Part shown: piece after piece, positions 10,880 through 21,722 of the stretch
Numbering within the stretch: the first letter of the stretch is position 1
How the letters are laid out: each line of letters starts with the position of its first letter
Source of the DNA: Puccinia triticina
Lineage: Eukaryota; Basidiomycota; Pucciniomycetes; Pucciniales; Pucciniaceae
NCBI RefSeq assembly: GCF_026914185.1
Contig: NC_070564.1
Span: 6,696,001-6,760,000, forward strand
Length of the DNA: 64,000 nucleotides
Direction of reading: 5' to 3'
Notes under the pieces: model-generated
Seen by the model: the letters and a program-made list of their open reading frames with translations, nothing else
Told to the model about the DNA's origin: nothing
Database searches by the model: none
Position numbers and translations under genes: made by a program

Positions 10880-12574
10880 CTTAGGGGCCTGTAAACATTT
10901 TGGTGACTATATGGCAGAAGGATTCCCACACTGGGATGGGATATAGTGGCAGAAACACCAAGAAACTACCAAAGTAGTGATATTTAGGAACTGATCAGAC
11001 TCTAGGCACTACATTTGGGGTTTTTGTGGTCAGTAAAGGTACATAATGAAACTGTTGGGGCTCTGAACATTTTGGTAACCATATGGCAGAAAGATTCCCA
11101 CATTGGGATGAGATATGGTGGCAGAAACGCCAAGAAACTACCAAAGTAGTGATATTTGGGAACTGATCAGACTGTAGCTGCTACATTTGGGGGTTTTGTG
11201 GTGATTAAAGGTACATAATGAATCTTTTGGGGCCTCCAAATATGTTGGTAACCATATGGCAGAAGAATTCCCACACTGGGATGAGATATAGTGGCAGAAA
11301 CACCAAGAAACTACCAAAGTAGTGATATTTGGGAAGTGACAACACTGGGAAGTTACGCTATCCAGTTCACTTGGATGTCATTTAGTTATCCAGTCCTACA
11401 TGGTGTGAAAAACAACATAAATAGACTCTGTGGGTGTCACAAGAAAGATTAAATGTTTCTCAACATGATGGGACCTAATTTCTTCCAAGAAATTCATGTT
11501 TTTTTATTTTGAAATATCACTTTTGTCATCAAAAATCAGTTATCTAGCCTAAGTTACCCAGATAACTAATTTTTGGTCACAAAAATGATATTTCAACATG
11601 AAAAATAGGAGTTTCTTGGAAAAACTTAGGGCTCATCTTGTTAAGCAAAATTCAAGCTTTTTTTTGAGACCCACAGATTCTATTTATGTTGTTTTTCACA
11701 CCATGTAGGACTGGATAACTAAATGACATCCAAGCGACCTGGATAGTGTAACTTCCCAGTGTTGGAACTGATCAGACTGTAGCTTCTACATTTGGGGGTT
11801 TTGTGTAGATCAATGGCAAATAATGAATCTTTGGGGGTCTTCAAACATTTTGGTAACCATATGGCAGAAGGATTCCCATGCTGGGATGAGATTTAGTGGC
11901 GGAAACACCAAGAAACTACCAAAGTAGTGATATTTGGGAACTGATCAGACTGTAGCCTCTACATTTGGGGGTTTTGTGATGATTAAAGGTAAATAATGAA
12001 TCTTTGGGGGCCTCCAAACATTTTGGTAACCATATGGCGGAAGGATCCCCATGCTGGGATGAGATATAGTGGCAGAAACACCAAGAAACTACCAAAGTAG
12101 TGATATTTGGGAACTGATCAGACTGTAGCTTCTACATTTGGGCGTTTTGTGGTGATTAAAGGTACACAATGAAAGTTTGGGGGCCTCCAAACATTTTGGT
12201 AACCATATGGCAGAAGGATTCCCACGCTGGGATTAGATATAGTGGCAGAAACACCAAGAAACTACCAAAGTAGTGATATTTGGGAACTGATCAGACTGTA
12301 GCTTCTACATTTGGGCGTTTTGTGGTGATTAAAGGTACACAATGAAACTTTGGGGGCCTTCAAACATTTTGGTAACCATATGGCAGAAGGATTACCACGC
12401 TGGGATGAGATATAGTGGCAGAAACACCAAGAAACTACCAAAGTAGTGATATTTGGGAACTGATCAGACTGCAGCTTCTACATTTGGGGTTTTTGTGGTG
12501 ATTAAAGGTATATAATGAAACTTTGGGGGCCTGTAAACATTTTGGTGACCATATGGCAGAAGGATCCCCACGCT
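10880..12574 (-). repeat. 173-bp satellite array, reverse orientation
   Basis: Reverse complements of the same unit (for example CCAAGAAACTACCAAAGTAG and CCATATGGCAGAAGGAT) recur at about 173-bp spacing. They are interrupted once by a MITE (11341-11763). About seven full units are present before the array ends within the CCATATGGCAGAAGGATCCCC segment near 12574. Confidence 0.95.
11341..11763. mobile_element. palindromic MITE in the satellite (423 bp, Mutator-like duplication)
   Basis: The two ends are near-perfect inverted repeats of about 100 bp, beginning AACACTGGGAAGTTAC and ending in its complement. Most of the interior is also self-complementary. Flanks are GGAAGTGAC (11332-11340) and GGAACTGAT (11764-11772). 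The second is the normal satellite sequence, so a 9-bp target duplication with two later changes is likely. Nine bases suggests the Mutator superfamily. No coding capacity. Confidence 0.85.
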
Positions 12575-14202
12575 CTGATCATTGTGCCAGCATTTCTGAT
12601 CTTTTGAGGCAGTACACACTGCCCGTCAAGCTCAGAAAAGCACAAATGGATGGCCAGCATGTGGTGGCCATTGAGAGGCAAATTCTCCAGCGCGATGAAC
12701 AGCACCCACTGTTCACATTGAGTCTGGGTAGATGTGTGATATTTTTGGAAATTTCCACCCCAACATTCGCCCAAACATGAGCGTGGACATTAAAACAGAA
12801 AAAAAACCCTCACCTGGGAAACAGGGGGATGCTAAGCCAATCTGTGTTTCCCCACGCGTCCATAGTTCAATTGTGCCAACCTTCAAACCCACATACACAA
12901 ATTGTTTCAACACTTTTCCTCGCAAATTTTGTGGCACTCCTGCTGGCCCATGACCAATCATTTTGAGTGGTCTGGATACAGCCTGACCACAGTGCAGAAG
13001 TCTCAACTGACAGCAGGTGCTACATCAGCACCATGTTATGAGAGAAATCAACACCATGTTGTTGCATCATAGACATGGATACCTGTGATGAAATAATGCT
13101 ACACCAAAGAAAATTAATGGAAAATGGTTGGTGAAGAAAAGATACAAGATGATCAATCTACAAGACAAATGGTTCTAACCACACTGGGATATGCGTGGGG
13201 ATTTAAGCATTTATTGGACGACTTCCTGTCAAGATCTGTGGGTCTCCCAGAAGTGATCTAGAGCCCAAAAATCTAGACTCTCCTGCAAAAATTCAGAATT
13301 TTTATTTTTGGGTCTAACTCAAAAGCTGTGAAGGTTCCAGATGTGACAGGAAGTCCTCCACCGTTCACTTTGGAGTTCTAAGACCAGCTGTTGAATTATT
13401 TTTCCAGCTTGTTCCAGAAGCAAGGGAATATTGGTGCACCTGTTAATATCCACCAATCTACCCCTTTCCCCTTCAGAAGCTTTATTTAGGATTCTAGACA
13501 ACATTTTTTGGTCATTTGTAGTTAAATTTACAAAATTGTACAATTTTTAGTCATGTACTAGGCAAGATGCATATTCCAAAATGAACAGCTATTGGCACTG
13601 AAAAATTACAAAATTATGTTTCATCCCTTGGTAAAAATGGTAGGGAAAACTGAATCCGCTATTTTCACATTTAATATTGCTTGGAGCACAATTGCATATG
13701 AAACAGGTCTTCTTAGCTTTGGTGCGGTAAGGGTTTGATACTTGAAGAACAGAAATATTATGTCAAACCACTTTCCTCCCAATTTGATATGGGAATTGAC
13801 ATGTCAGAAATATGCCACAAGGATTTGTCCACCAGTGTGCAGATCCTCTGAATTTGCTATATCTCACAAGTATGTTCCATAATGTGATTTTATGTGTGTT
13901 TTGAATGAAAAAATCTGCAATGCAAAAAAATACCTGGCAGTTGGCTAAGGATATGTTTGAGGATAAAGATTCATACATTCTTGGCAAATTTTGTGTGCAA
14001 TGAAGATCACTTCTGCAATTGTAATAATGATGAAAAAAAAAAAAACTTCAACAGAGAGATGCTTGTGGGTTGGCATTGAGTTATAGATCATTTCACAAAC
14101 ACTTGACCTACAGTTACACTGGTATTGGGGAGAAAGTGAACAAAGACTTAAATTTAACATTGAACTCACATCAGACTAACTTACATACAAAATTACGGCC
14201 TG
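12575..14202. other. intergenic, nothing recognised
   Basis: Mixed AT-rich sequence. Open frames are short and without recognisable domains, and I saw no repeat longer than a few bases. Confidence 0.6.
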
Positions 14203-14366
14203 GCACTCTCTAGAGAGTGCAACACTTTCTTCCCTGGTGTGTATACTATTGTCTACCCACTGTACACGGGGCTCTCACACCAGGAATGGGGGATTCCAAT
14301 CAATGCAAGTCCCTCACTGACGGGAGGTTGCACTTTGTGCCGCGCCTCCCGGCGGGCGAGGGACTT
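14203..14366. repeat. 18-bp perfect palindrome and an AAGTCCCTC hairpin
   Basis: GCACTCTCTAGAGAGTGC at 14203-14220 is a perfect palindrome whose context recurs at 56862. At 14307-14366, AAGTCCCTC...GGGAGG is followed by CCTCCC...GAGGGACTT, forming a hairpin of the AAGTCCCTC family found at several places in this window. Both look like remnants of transposon ends. Confidence 0.6.
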
Positions 14367-14986
14367 GTGCTATGTGTTTTCCCTGAACGTTGTCAAAACT
14401 CAAACCCCAAAAATTGATTGGGGTATCAATTGTCCCGACTGCGCGAGAATGTTGCTCGCTGGGCAGGAGCAAATTTTTCCTTGGACGGTCCCGTCCCCCA
14501 CTGTCAGGACGTTGAGATGGGCTGTGATGCAGCCTTTCACCGTTAATCCCAGTCAAAGCCAGAATAAACATTCCAAGGTTATTCACAGGATATATACATA
14601 ACCTAATTAGCCCAAATCAAGTGAGCTATTTCATTTTATGAGCCCAATTTGCAAAAAGAGGGCCATTCTAGTAAGAACATATGTCCCCGTTTCTCTTGTA
14701 TCTCTAAATCTCTGTTGGGGTAAATATTTAGCTATGCTTGTTACATACAAAGAATAAAGAGTTTCAAAAAAGAGATTCACATAAGGTGATGGGCGATGTG
14801 AAAATCTATCGAACAAAGATAATATCTGTGAGATTATCAAGAGGCTCAACGTTGATGATCACCCAACAAAAAAGCAGAAGAGAAAAAGGAGCAGAAAATC
14901 AACGCGCAAGACCTAAAGAGCCAAAGAACCACTTTTAGCATGCAACATTTGAATGAGAAAAATATTTGGACGACGTACATGAACCA

Positions 14987-17470
14987 TTAACTCCAATCAG
15001 AGCGCAGCAAGAATTGTTTAGCATACTTCTGGCCAAGGACGTCCGGATGGCGCGATAGTAGATCCACCTTGGTATTGATCAATTTATTCAAAGCTTGCTT
15101 CAATTCGGGACTGAGGAAATTAAAAGCATCAAGACCATAGAACACCAGGGAAGCCTGGCGAACATCTGGTTTTCCTTGAGCAGGTAGTTGGTAGGTGTTC
15201 ACGCGATCTTCAGGGTCACCCGCTTGGGCTTGTTTCACAGTTTGCGGTGAGTAATTCAAGTCGAAGAACAGCGCAAGATAAGGGTTGACATCGGGTATGT
15301 CAATGCCTGCGTTTTCAGGGGTCATCAACGACTGGTATTTCTGGGCGGCTGTGTCGTGTTGGACGTTCTTGACCTGGACACCACAGAATGAGATATTTTT
15401 CGGTTCCAGAAAATCTCGGGATCGTTCCTTCAAGTAGATTGTCAAGACTTGATCAAATGCCTTTTGGCTATGCTGACATTGCATAGCCACCCCTCGGTGC
15501 AGACCTTCCATCAATGATTCAGTCGTCGGCGTCTTCTTGCGTTGGATGAAGTGATTCCAATGCATCATCCCCTCTTCCAACAGTCTTTTCTTCTGCTTAC
15601 TAGCAATTGAACCCAGAGGCAGCGTATTTGCTGAAATTCCGGTAAGGGTTTCCAGAAACTTCGCCACGGGAATCGCGCCAGGAAACTCTTTTAGTTCCAC
15701 GGGCCGCGAGTCGGGAATGTTCGGGGCTTTGTTGGAAGTCTTCGGAGCTTTGTCGAGAGTCTTCATATCGTCAGGCGGTGAATCAATGTCCATACCATCC
15801 GGAGCTTTGTTGTCCGTACCGGCACGAGCTTTGTCGAGAGTCTTCAAATCGTGAACAGTTTTGTTCATCGCGCACAGTAGAATTATTCTGCTGGCGTATT
15901 CGCCAGCCTCCCCTGTATCGACGCAGCCTCGCGAGAAAATACGAGCCAGAGCCTCAATACAAAATACGAGCTGGTCCTCGTTCTGATATAGATAATCGTT
16001 TGCAGCTAACGCATAAATCGGCTGCGACGGATAGAAACTATATTGGAGTTCGTTGGCTGGATCAATGTAGCCGCAGTGTGCCGCATGAGACGCAGTAAGT
16101 TCCACGTTGAGACGTGCCAGGCCAAGGAGAGGAACCCCAATCGTCGGGCCGAGTAATGCAAGTGCCCGGGCATCAGTTATTTTAACGGTTTTTGTTGTAT
16201 CGTCGCAGAACAAAAGCTTCTTCAAAGCAAACCGAGCCATTTCGTCAACAGCAATAGCGAGGGTAACCACCGTTTTAGACGCCATCGCATCTTTGAGATA
16301 TACACTGTAGAAGGGAACACCATATTGGCAAAGTCGCTTCGGCAATAATAAGTCGTTCCAATTTTCTGGGCGTCCATCAGAGGGGACCATCACGTCGAAT
16401 GATGCGATTTTGTAAATAGGGGGGTACAGCAGGCCTTGTCCTCCGCGAAGGCCAATATTCCGCGGGCTGCGGTCATATCGGGTGTTTGGCAAGAAATTGG
16501 CAACGCGAGAGTTCGTGTCAACTAGAACGGCAAAGATACCCGCGCTTTTTGGTATGTTTCTAAACGAACGGCGAAACTCCCGGAACCGCGGAACTTCTCC
16601 GATTGGCGAAATTTCAAGCAGAGCACTGGCCTCATCAATCGCCAAAACCACCTTCAACTTTGTATATTCGAAAAAGTCGTTGTCATGGATGGACCCAACT
16701 GCGTCACATAAACCTTTCGGCGAATCTTTCGCAACGACTAGCTCGCCAAGTTTGGACCGAACGTTTGAGTAAAAATCCGAGTGAATGGACTTTTGGTGCT
16801 CGTTCCATTCTTTCAATAGCTCGGCTCGATCGGATTTTTCGCGGGCTTTCTTCTTGAAAAAATCAGAGGTAACGTGAAGCATTGCTGCGATGAGGGCGTT
16901 GTAGTACTGTTCGGATGAGTTTGTGCCTAACATTTCAGTTGCAAGTTGGGATCGTGGCGGTTCACCGGTGGAATCCTTGGGGCGGAGGCAAATATAAATG
17001 ACACAAACTTCCTTCGCGATTTCCTTGAGCAAACGACTTTTCCCCATCATTGACGGGCCAACTATACACGTGTAGGGCGCAAAGTAGATATCTGGGCTCC
17101 AGGCTGATGTCCACGTTTCTAGAGTCTCGATGGTTGGTGTGACAATTTCATCGTGACCAACATATTCGGAGTTAAAGCCTTTCTGAACAACGTCCAGGGC
17201 CAAGATGGGAGGTTCAATTATGCTACGCAAAATTGTTTCGCCTACGACCAAGGGGCTTTCGAGCGCGCGGATTTTCGCCGCGGTATCGATTTTTTCGCTG
17301 TCGTAAAGTTGAGGGTAACGCCTCATTAGGGCGAGCTGCATCAGTTTGCCTGGCATCAACTGATTGTCGTCGGCTATCCATTGAAATACAGTATCTTGCC
17401 ATGGTTCTATTGTTCGCCCGGTGGCAAGTTGATTAAAGCCAAGCGATCGCTTCTCCCAGCATCTAAGATT
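14987..17470 (-). CDS. P-loop ATPase with C-terminal PD-(D/E)XK-like nuclease domain (Crinkler/CR-like)
   Basis: The frame is open from a stop near 17470 to 14987. The first ATG is at 17356, but sensible coding (WEKRSLGFNQ, EPWQDTVFQW) continues upstream, so a 5' exon is missing from this model. Counting from about 17359: Walker A GPSMMGKS at residues ~101-108, Walker B VVLAIDEAS at ~237-245, then a sensor-like strand FAVLVDTNS. The middle part (~510-560) repeats DKAP-type acidic linkers. The C-terminus has a helix ending QCQHSQ, then AFDQVLTIYL (candidate catalytic Asp) and ISFCGVQVKN (Q-x-K), which fits a PD-(D/E)XK core. As I recall, fungal proteins of this layout are linked to the Crinkler-RHS-type family of NTPase-nuclease toxins or effectors. 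Its role here is unknown. It is divergently transcribed from HFI1. Confidence 0.75.
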   Translation of the reverse strand, partial: NLRCWEKRSLGFNQLATGRTIEPWQDTVFQWIADDNQLMPGKLMQLALMRRYPQLYDSEKIDTAAKIRALESPLVVGETILRSIIEPPILALDVVQKGFNSEYVGHDEIVTPTIETLETWTSAWSPDIYFAPYTCIVGPSMMGKSRLLKEIAKEVCVIYICLRPKDSTGEPPRSQLATEMLGTNSSEQYYNALIAAMLHVTSDFFKKKAREKSDRAELLKEWNEHQKSIHSDFYSNVRSKLGELVVAKDSPKGLCDAVGSIHDNDFFEYTKLKVVLAIDEASALLEISPIGEVPRFREFRRSFRNIPKSAGIFAVLVDTNSRVANFLPNTRYDRSPRNIGLRGGQGLLYPPIYKIASFDVMVPSDGRPENWNDLLLPKRLCQYGVPFYSVYLKDAMASKTVVTLAIAVDEMARFALKKLLFCDDTTKTVKITDARALALLGPTIGVPLLGLARLNVELTASHAAHCGYIDPANELQYSFYPSQPIYALAANDYLYQNEDQLVFCIEALARIFSRGCVDTGEAGEYASRIILLCAMNKTVHDLKTLDKARAGTDNKAPDGMDIDSPPDDMKTLDKAPKTSNKAPNIPDSRPVELKEFPGAIPVAKFLETLTGISANTLPLGSIASKQKKRLLEEGMMHWNHFIQRKKTPTTESLMEGLHRGVAMQCQHSQKAFDQVLTIYLKERSRDFLEPKNISFCGVQVKNVQHDTAAQKYQSLMTPENAGIDIPDVNPYLALFFDLNYSPQTVKQAQAGDPEDRVNTYQLPAQGKPDVRQASLVFYGLDAFNFLSPELKQALNKLINTKVDLLSRHPDVLGQKYAKQFLLRSDWS

Positions 17471-17516
17471 TTGAAGACGTCATCAAGCAAGTTCAAGTAT
17501 TGAAAAGCAGTGGGTA

Positions 17517-17741
17517 CTAAAGGTTCCACAAAAACAGCAGTATTAGCAAGCTGGTAAACAGTAGAGCGACCTGACAGATGAAATCTTGCATACGGCCGGC
17601 ACGTTGGCAGAACGACGTAAAATCTTTACGATGGCTATCAGAATCATGGAGCCGCTCAGATTTCTCCTCTAGTTCTGACTGTGAGAGAGAGGGTTCGGAG
17701 TTTTCGGCTTGATGTTCACGGGGTGTTTGGTCGGTCATCAT
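17517..17741 (-). CDS. possible first exon of the ATPase gene, or a small membrane peptide
   Basis: The frame starts with two Met codons and encodes an acidic/serine-rich stretch, then a hydrophobic tail (VALLFTSLLILLFLW). It lies immediately upstream of the ATPase on the same strand. A plausible donor (CAG|GTCGCT at 17570) would cut off the hydrophobic part, which would then be intron. I could not find a donor-acceptor pair that keeps phase with the downstream frame, so both readings remain open. Confidence 0.35.
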   Translation of the reverse strand: MMTDQTPREHQAENSEPSLSQSELEEKSERLHDSDSHRKDFTSFCQRAGRMQDFICQVALLFTSLLILLFLWNL

Positions 17742-18381
17742 GATTCAAATATTGATTCGGCAGGATTCTGGAGTCATGTAGGAAATGACTGGTCAGCAAG
17801 GACTACTGGGGGCTTGATGTATTACACTTACGTATGCACTCGTCGGAGTCAGTGCGATTGGATTTGCGTTCGTGGTTGAGATAGTCGAGAGTTGTCGAGA
17901 GTGATCGAAGGCTGGTTGGAAGCTGGTCCAGGTAGTTTACCACTCCGCCAAAGGCTGAGACGACGCGGCTGGTCGACTGCGCCGCAGCCCAGGCCAGCTC
18001 TCACGCCGCTGTCCCAGCCCGTGAAAGAGTCCCCCCTTCTCCGCTTCTCGGGCTCTTTCGGCGGTCGCGGTAGGGTCGTCGCGGATGCCCCCGTGAGCCC
18101 CCGAGCAGGGTTGGGCGCGCGGTCGGCTGTAGCTGTGCAATGCCTGGTCGTGGCCAACGGGCCTCATGGCCAGCTAGGCCCGCCCAGCCGAGTGCCCGGG
18201 TCAGTCAGCCGGCCATCAACCTCCACTGCAAGTGCAAGCTGTGCAAGCACCTTTCACCACAATCAAAAGCGGAACGACGAGCTCGAGCGGATGACCATCC
18301 CAACATCCCACGCAACTGGAACCACTCGGTCGAATCAGAAGTCCCGCTGATCCGCAAACCCTCAAAAGGGACTCATTCACC
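17742..18381. other. divergent intergenic region between ATPase gene and HFI1
   Basis: About 640 bp, GC-rich between 17930 and 18210. It should hold both promoters and leaders. No convincing TATA box. Open frames here lack recognisable domains. Confidence 0.5.
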
Positions 18382-19930
18382 ATGCTTCATCCATTCACAG
18401 CCTCCGTCCCGACCGAGCTCTACCCCCCTCCACCAAACAAGAGGGCCGACACACTGGCGATCAAACAGGCGATCGCCGATGCTCTGTCCGAGGACGACGG
18501 ACGGGCCTATTGGGCTTCCCTAGTCAAATTCCTCACCGGAAAACTCGATCGTACCGAATTCGAAGCCCAGACAGCTCGGCTACTACAATCGGAAAGCTTG
18601 GGTACGCAAGCAAGCCTTCTTCATCAATTTGATTCCGGGATCATCCTCATTTGAGCACTTACTCATCCCTGTTCTCTCCCCTGTGAATTGGCACTGCCTT
18701 GGAACCTAACAGTCGGCTTGCACAACGCATTGATCCTATCGATCCTCTACAACACCACCCGGCCTGATCCGGCGACCACCAATCCACTCAAGGATCCAGA
18801 AACGCCGCCCACGACAGGTGAAGGGTGGCACAAACGCAAGCGCCCGCCAGCGCCACCGGTGGCTCCTCCGAAGATAAAGACAAAGAGCGTCGAGAAGGAC
18901 CCGAAGAAACGCAAGCTCAAGGAGGCCGTCATGGCTCTCGGCCACCGCGAAAGGAACAGGCTCAAACAAATCGCATCGTTGAAGGAGGAAGAACTCGTCA
19001 AGCTTAACGCTCAGCAACCTCTTCCTCGCCCGCTCTCTGCGTGTCAGTATCTCTATCCCGAACGCACTGAGAACGTAATGAGCACTCCCCTCGCATCCAA
19101 GATGAAGATATCATCCTCCAGTCAGTGGTCATATCGCCCAAAAGAGTGTACCTGGTCTCTGTAAAACTGACCTTCTTCTCCTTTTTTTTGCGTCTTGTGT
19201 AGCCCTGTACCAAGATTATATGCGATGTCAGCAAGCACCAGTTTGCTCAGAGTCGAAGCAGCTTCCAGACTTCGACACGCTCAAGGACCGGATGTCGTTG
19301 ATCGCGTATGATTCCGGACTAATGAATGGGGTAGACAAGGCGGCGAGCTCGCTAGCGCTGATAGCGCTAGAGGTGCATCTGAAGACGCTTCTGGGAGATC
19401 TGCTCTCGCTGATCCGCTCGGACCGCGCGGTAGCCACTCCGGCGGAATGTGCGTTGTCTGTCGATCAGACACAGCCCGGAGAGCCGCACAGCCAAAGCCA
19501 TGCCGAGCCACCCATCGCCTCCACCTCCGCCAGGCCATACTCTTCGCCTTCCGATACTCTCTTCCGACCCGATCCAGCCTCAAGCCCCTCGAAACCTGTG
19601 ACAGTCACCACCAATCAGGCCTTCCAGACCAGCTCTAACCTCCGTCTCCGCGACTTGAAAACCCAGGGCCTGGCTCCACATCTCACCTCCCGAGACGTCG
19701 CCGCTCTCGCTGAAATATCTCCCCACGCTTTCGTCAGAACTCATCCCGCTGCCCTCGAACGGCTGATTGCTGTGTGCAGTAGTGGCAGTGACAGCAGTCA
19801 GACCAATTCTACTACTAATGGCATCAGTAATCCTGAAGCCCATTCGGATAGAATCATTCAGAATAACAATCACAGCAATCCAAATGGAAACCTTGCTGAA
19901 AATTATCTCTTGATCGAACAAAAGATTTGA
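18382..19930 (+). CDS. HFI1: SAGA complex subunit Hfi1/Ada1 (TADA1 family)
   Basis: Three exons fit splice rules and phase: 18382-18601, 18713-19042, 19203-19930, with introns starting GTACGC and GTCAGT, giving 425 aa. The N-terminal part (KRADTLAIKQAIADALSEDD, RAYWASLVKFLTGKLDRTEF) and the spliced LHNALILSIL are hallmarks of the SAGA-Tad1 family. A lysine-rich linker follows. The third exon carries the conserved block APVCSESKQLPDFDTLKDRM and IAYDSGL, which in this family belongs to the histone-fold region. Hfi1 pairs with Taf12 and scaffolds the SAGA coactivator (histone acetylation and TBP delivery) in the nucleus. The last ~150 residues are low-complexity Ser/Pro and Asn-rich. An additional upstream exon cannot be excluded. 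Confidence 0.9.
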
Positions 19931-20304
19931 TTCGTCGAAATTTGTACTTGTAGATACATAGATTGTAGGTCGCCGTTGTGTAACTAGCATTATTTCGAGC
20001 ACGATCCATTTGTCAAAGAGAGAAAGAGTAAAAACTTCCACGTGCATACATGTTCGTCTAGCCTATAATTTGCCTGAAGTTGAGAGAGACAGTGAAAAAA
20101 CACGGCCTTTTTTTCCTGTTCATGATGTTTATGAATCTGCACGTACGCTCCCGAAGGGGAGTACACAATCCGGCGCAGCTTGGGGAGCCGCCTCTGGGTG
20201 GGTGGGTGGGCGGTCGTCGCCGCGACCGGGATGCAGTACTTGCATTTATAAACTGGCCAAAAGTCTGGCCAGCCGGCAGTTAGTATATTTTTCTACCACG
20301 GACA
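19931..20304 (+). promoter_or_regulatory. HFI1 3' flank and RPC17 promoter
   Basis: The segment contains ATTTATAAA at 20244-20252, about 55 bp before the RPC17 start codon, in a position suitable for a TATA element. The palindrome GGCCAAAAGTCTGGCC follows it. A G-rich run of GGGT/GGTG units lies at 20194-20212. Confidence 0.45.
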
Positions 20305-21255
20305 ATGGAGGTGAGTAAGAGGTACAACATTACTGAAACTATTATGCGAAGGAGCAGCAAAGAAACAAGACTGACTCGAGTTCTCTCTCCGTCTCTTGTC
20401 CAAACAAATCGAAGATCTTGAATCCGAATCTACTGCCGCTCTCGGCATTCGAAACCTTGGAACTAGCCAGGGAGATCAAGGTTAAACAAGAGCTGGCTGA
20501 ACAAGAGCTGGAGGAACAAAGAGCGCAGGAGTCGAATTCCAACGTGCAACAGCAGCAACTGCCACCGCAACCAAATAGTCAGTCGTGTACTAGACCTAGT
20601 CATCGGTTGAGTTACTTATTCAAGCGCTGGCAAAACCTAGATAACTTGGATCAACTCGTGAAGAACATCTTGACCCATTTCGAACATCCCAATCTTCACT
20701 TACCGCAAGCCAAACAATCCACACAATCGATCCTTTCTTTATGCGAATCTCTTCGGAATCGTTTCGGTCAGGTCTCCGGAAGAACCAACGGTCTGACCAA
20801 AGCCGAAAGATTGCAAATTTGTGATTTAGCTCCAACCGAGCTAGTCGAAATTTATCTGGTATTCATATTCTCATAACCGCCTATCTTTCTATTGATCCTG
20901 GCTTTTTCTCTTAACTTTGGGGTGCTTTTTATTTTTATTTTTTTTGTGCGTGATAAAACAGATCATCGAAGAATGCGACTCGAGATTTACGGAGGAAGAA
21001 ATCCAAGAAATCATCGACTTGGTCAAGGAGAATTTATCAACCGATCGACGAACGACCCAGACAATCGTGCACACCACTAACCGCAAAACGATAAATGCAT
21101 TAAACGGTACCAACGAGAATGACCAGGAAACATTTGAATACGAAGAAGATCCCAACTTCAATCTGGGAGATATAGATGATGATGATGCACTGGTCGCTGA
21201 AGCACGCGAGGGCGGCCCACCTGCTGACCAGGAGCTAGATGAAGTACCTGATTAA
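20305..21255 (+). CDS. RPC17: RNA polymerase III subunit RPC17 (CRCP/Rpb4-like family)
   Basis: Exons 20305-20310 (only ATGGAG), 20415-20858 and 20962-21255 splice in phase to 247 aa. The 6-nt first exon is needed because the second exon has no ATG before the conserved start; joining gives MEILNPNLLPLSAFETLEL, which aligns with the N-terminus of human CRCP (MEVKDANSALLSNYEVFQL). The C-terminal HRDC-like region has LTKAERLQICDLAPTELVEI, then after intron 2 IIEECDSRFTEEEIQ, the most conserved part of the family. RPC17 pairs with RPC25 to form the Pol III stalk used in initiation at tRNA and 5S genes. The protein is longer than usual because of a Gln/Glu-rich insert after the N-terminal helix and an acidic tail. 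It is convergent with the BRCT gene. Confidence 0.92.
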
Positions 21256-21681
21256 GATCGCAATAATCAACAATTAACCCAGCAAGGGAATTTTCTACAG
21301 AAGAATTGGGATGCTAAACCTGCCCAACCATTCGCGGAATTACGATAAAGCACATGATCCCAAATTCATCTTCATTGATGTATCAAGATGCATCACTGAT
21401 AATCCACGAGCACTGAGCAGCGAAACCATGGAAAAATATCCCAAGTCGTGATTCAAATATACCACACTTGTGTGATTGAAGAGTCTAGAGTACTTTTGTA
21501 TCATGACCATGGCTACTGTTTGTGTCGGAAAGTCCGCCCAATAACACCCAAGTAATGTTTTTACAGGTGTAGTTCAATCATTCAATCTGTATAAATATGT
21601 ATATTCTAACACACACTGGCCAACACACACACACGAGAACGCCGATAAATGCCTACAAGGAATGAAAGAAGCACCAGAGAA

Positions 21682-21722
<41 letters not shown>

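Noticed and set aside
9400..12574. Regularly spaced repeats resembling a CRISPR array
   Set aside because: Units are 173 bp with no short repeat/unique spacer pattern, and they invert midway; this is satellite DNA in a eukaryotic genome.
17849..18350. Open frames of 100-150 codons upstream of HFI1
   Set aside because: Low-complexity Pro/Arg translation of a GC-rich leader; they overlap on both strands and do not join the conserved HFI1 reading.
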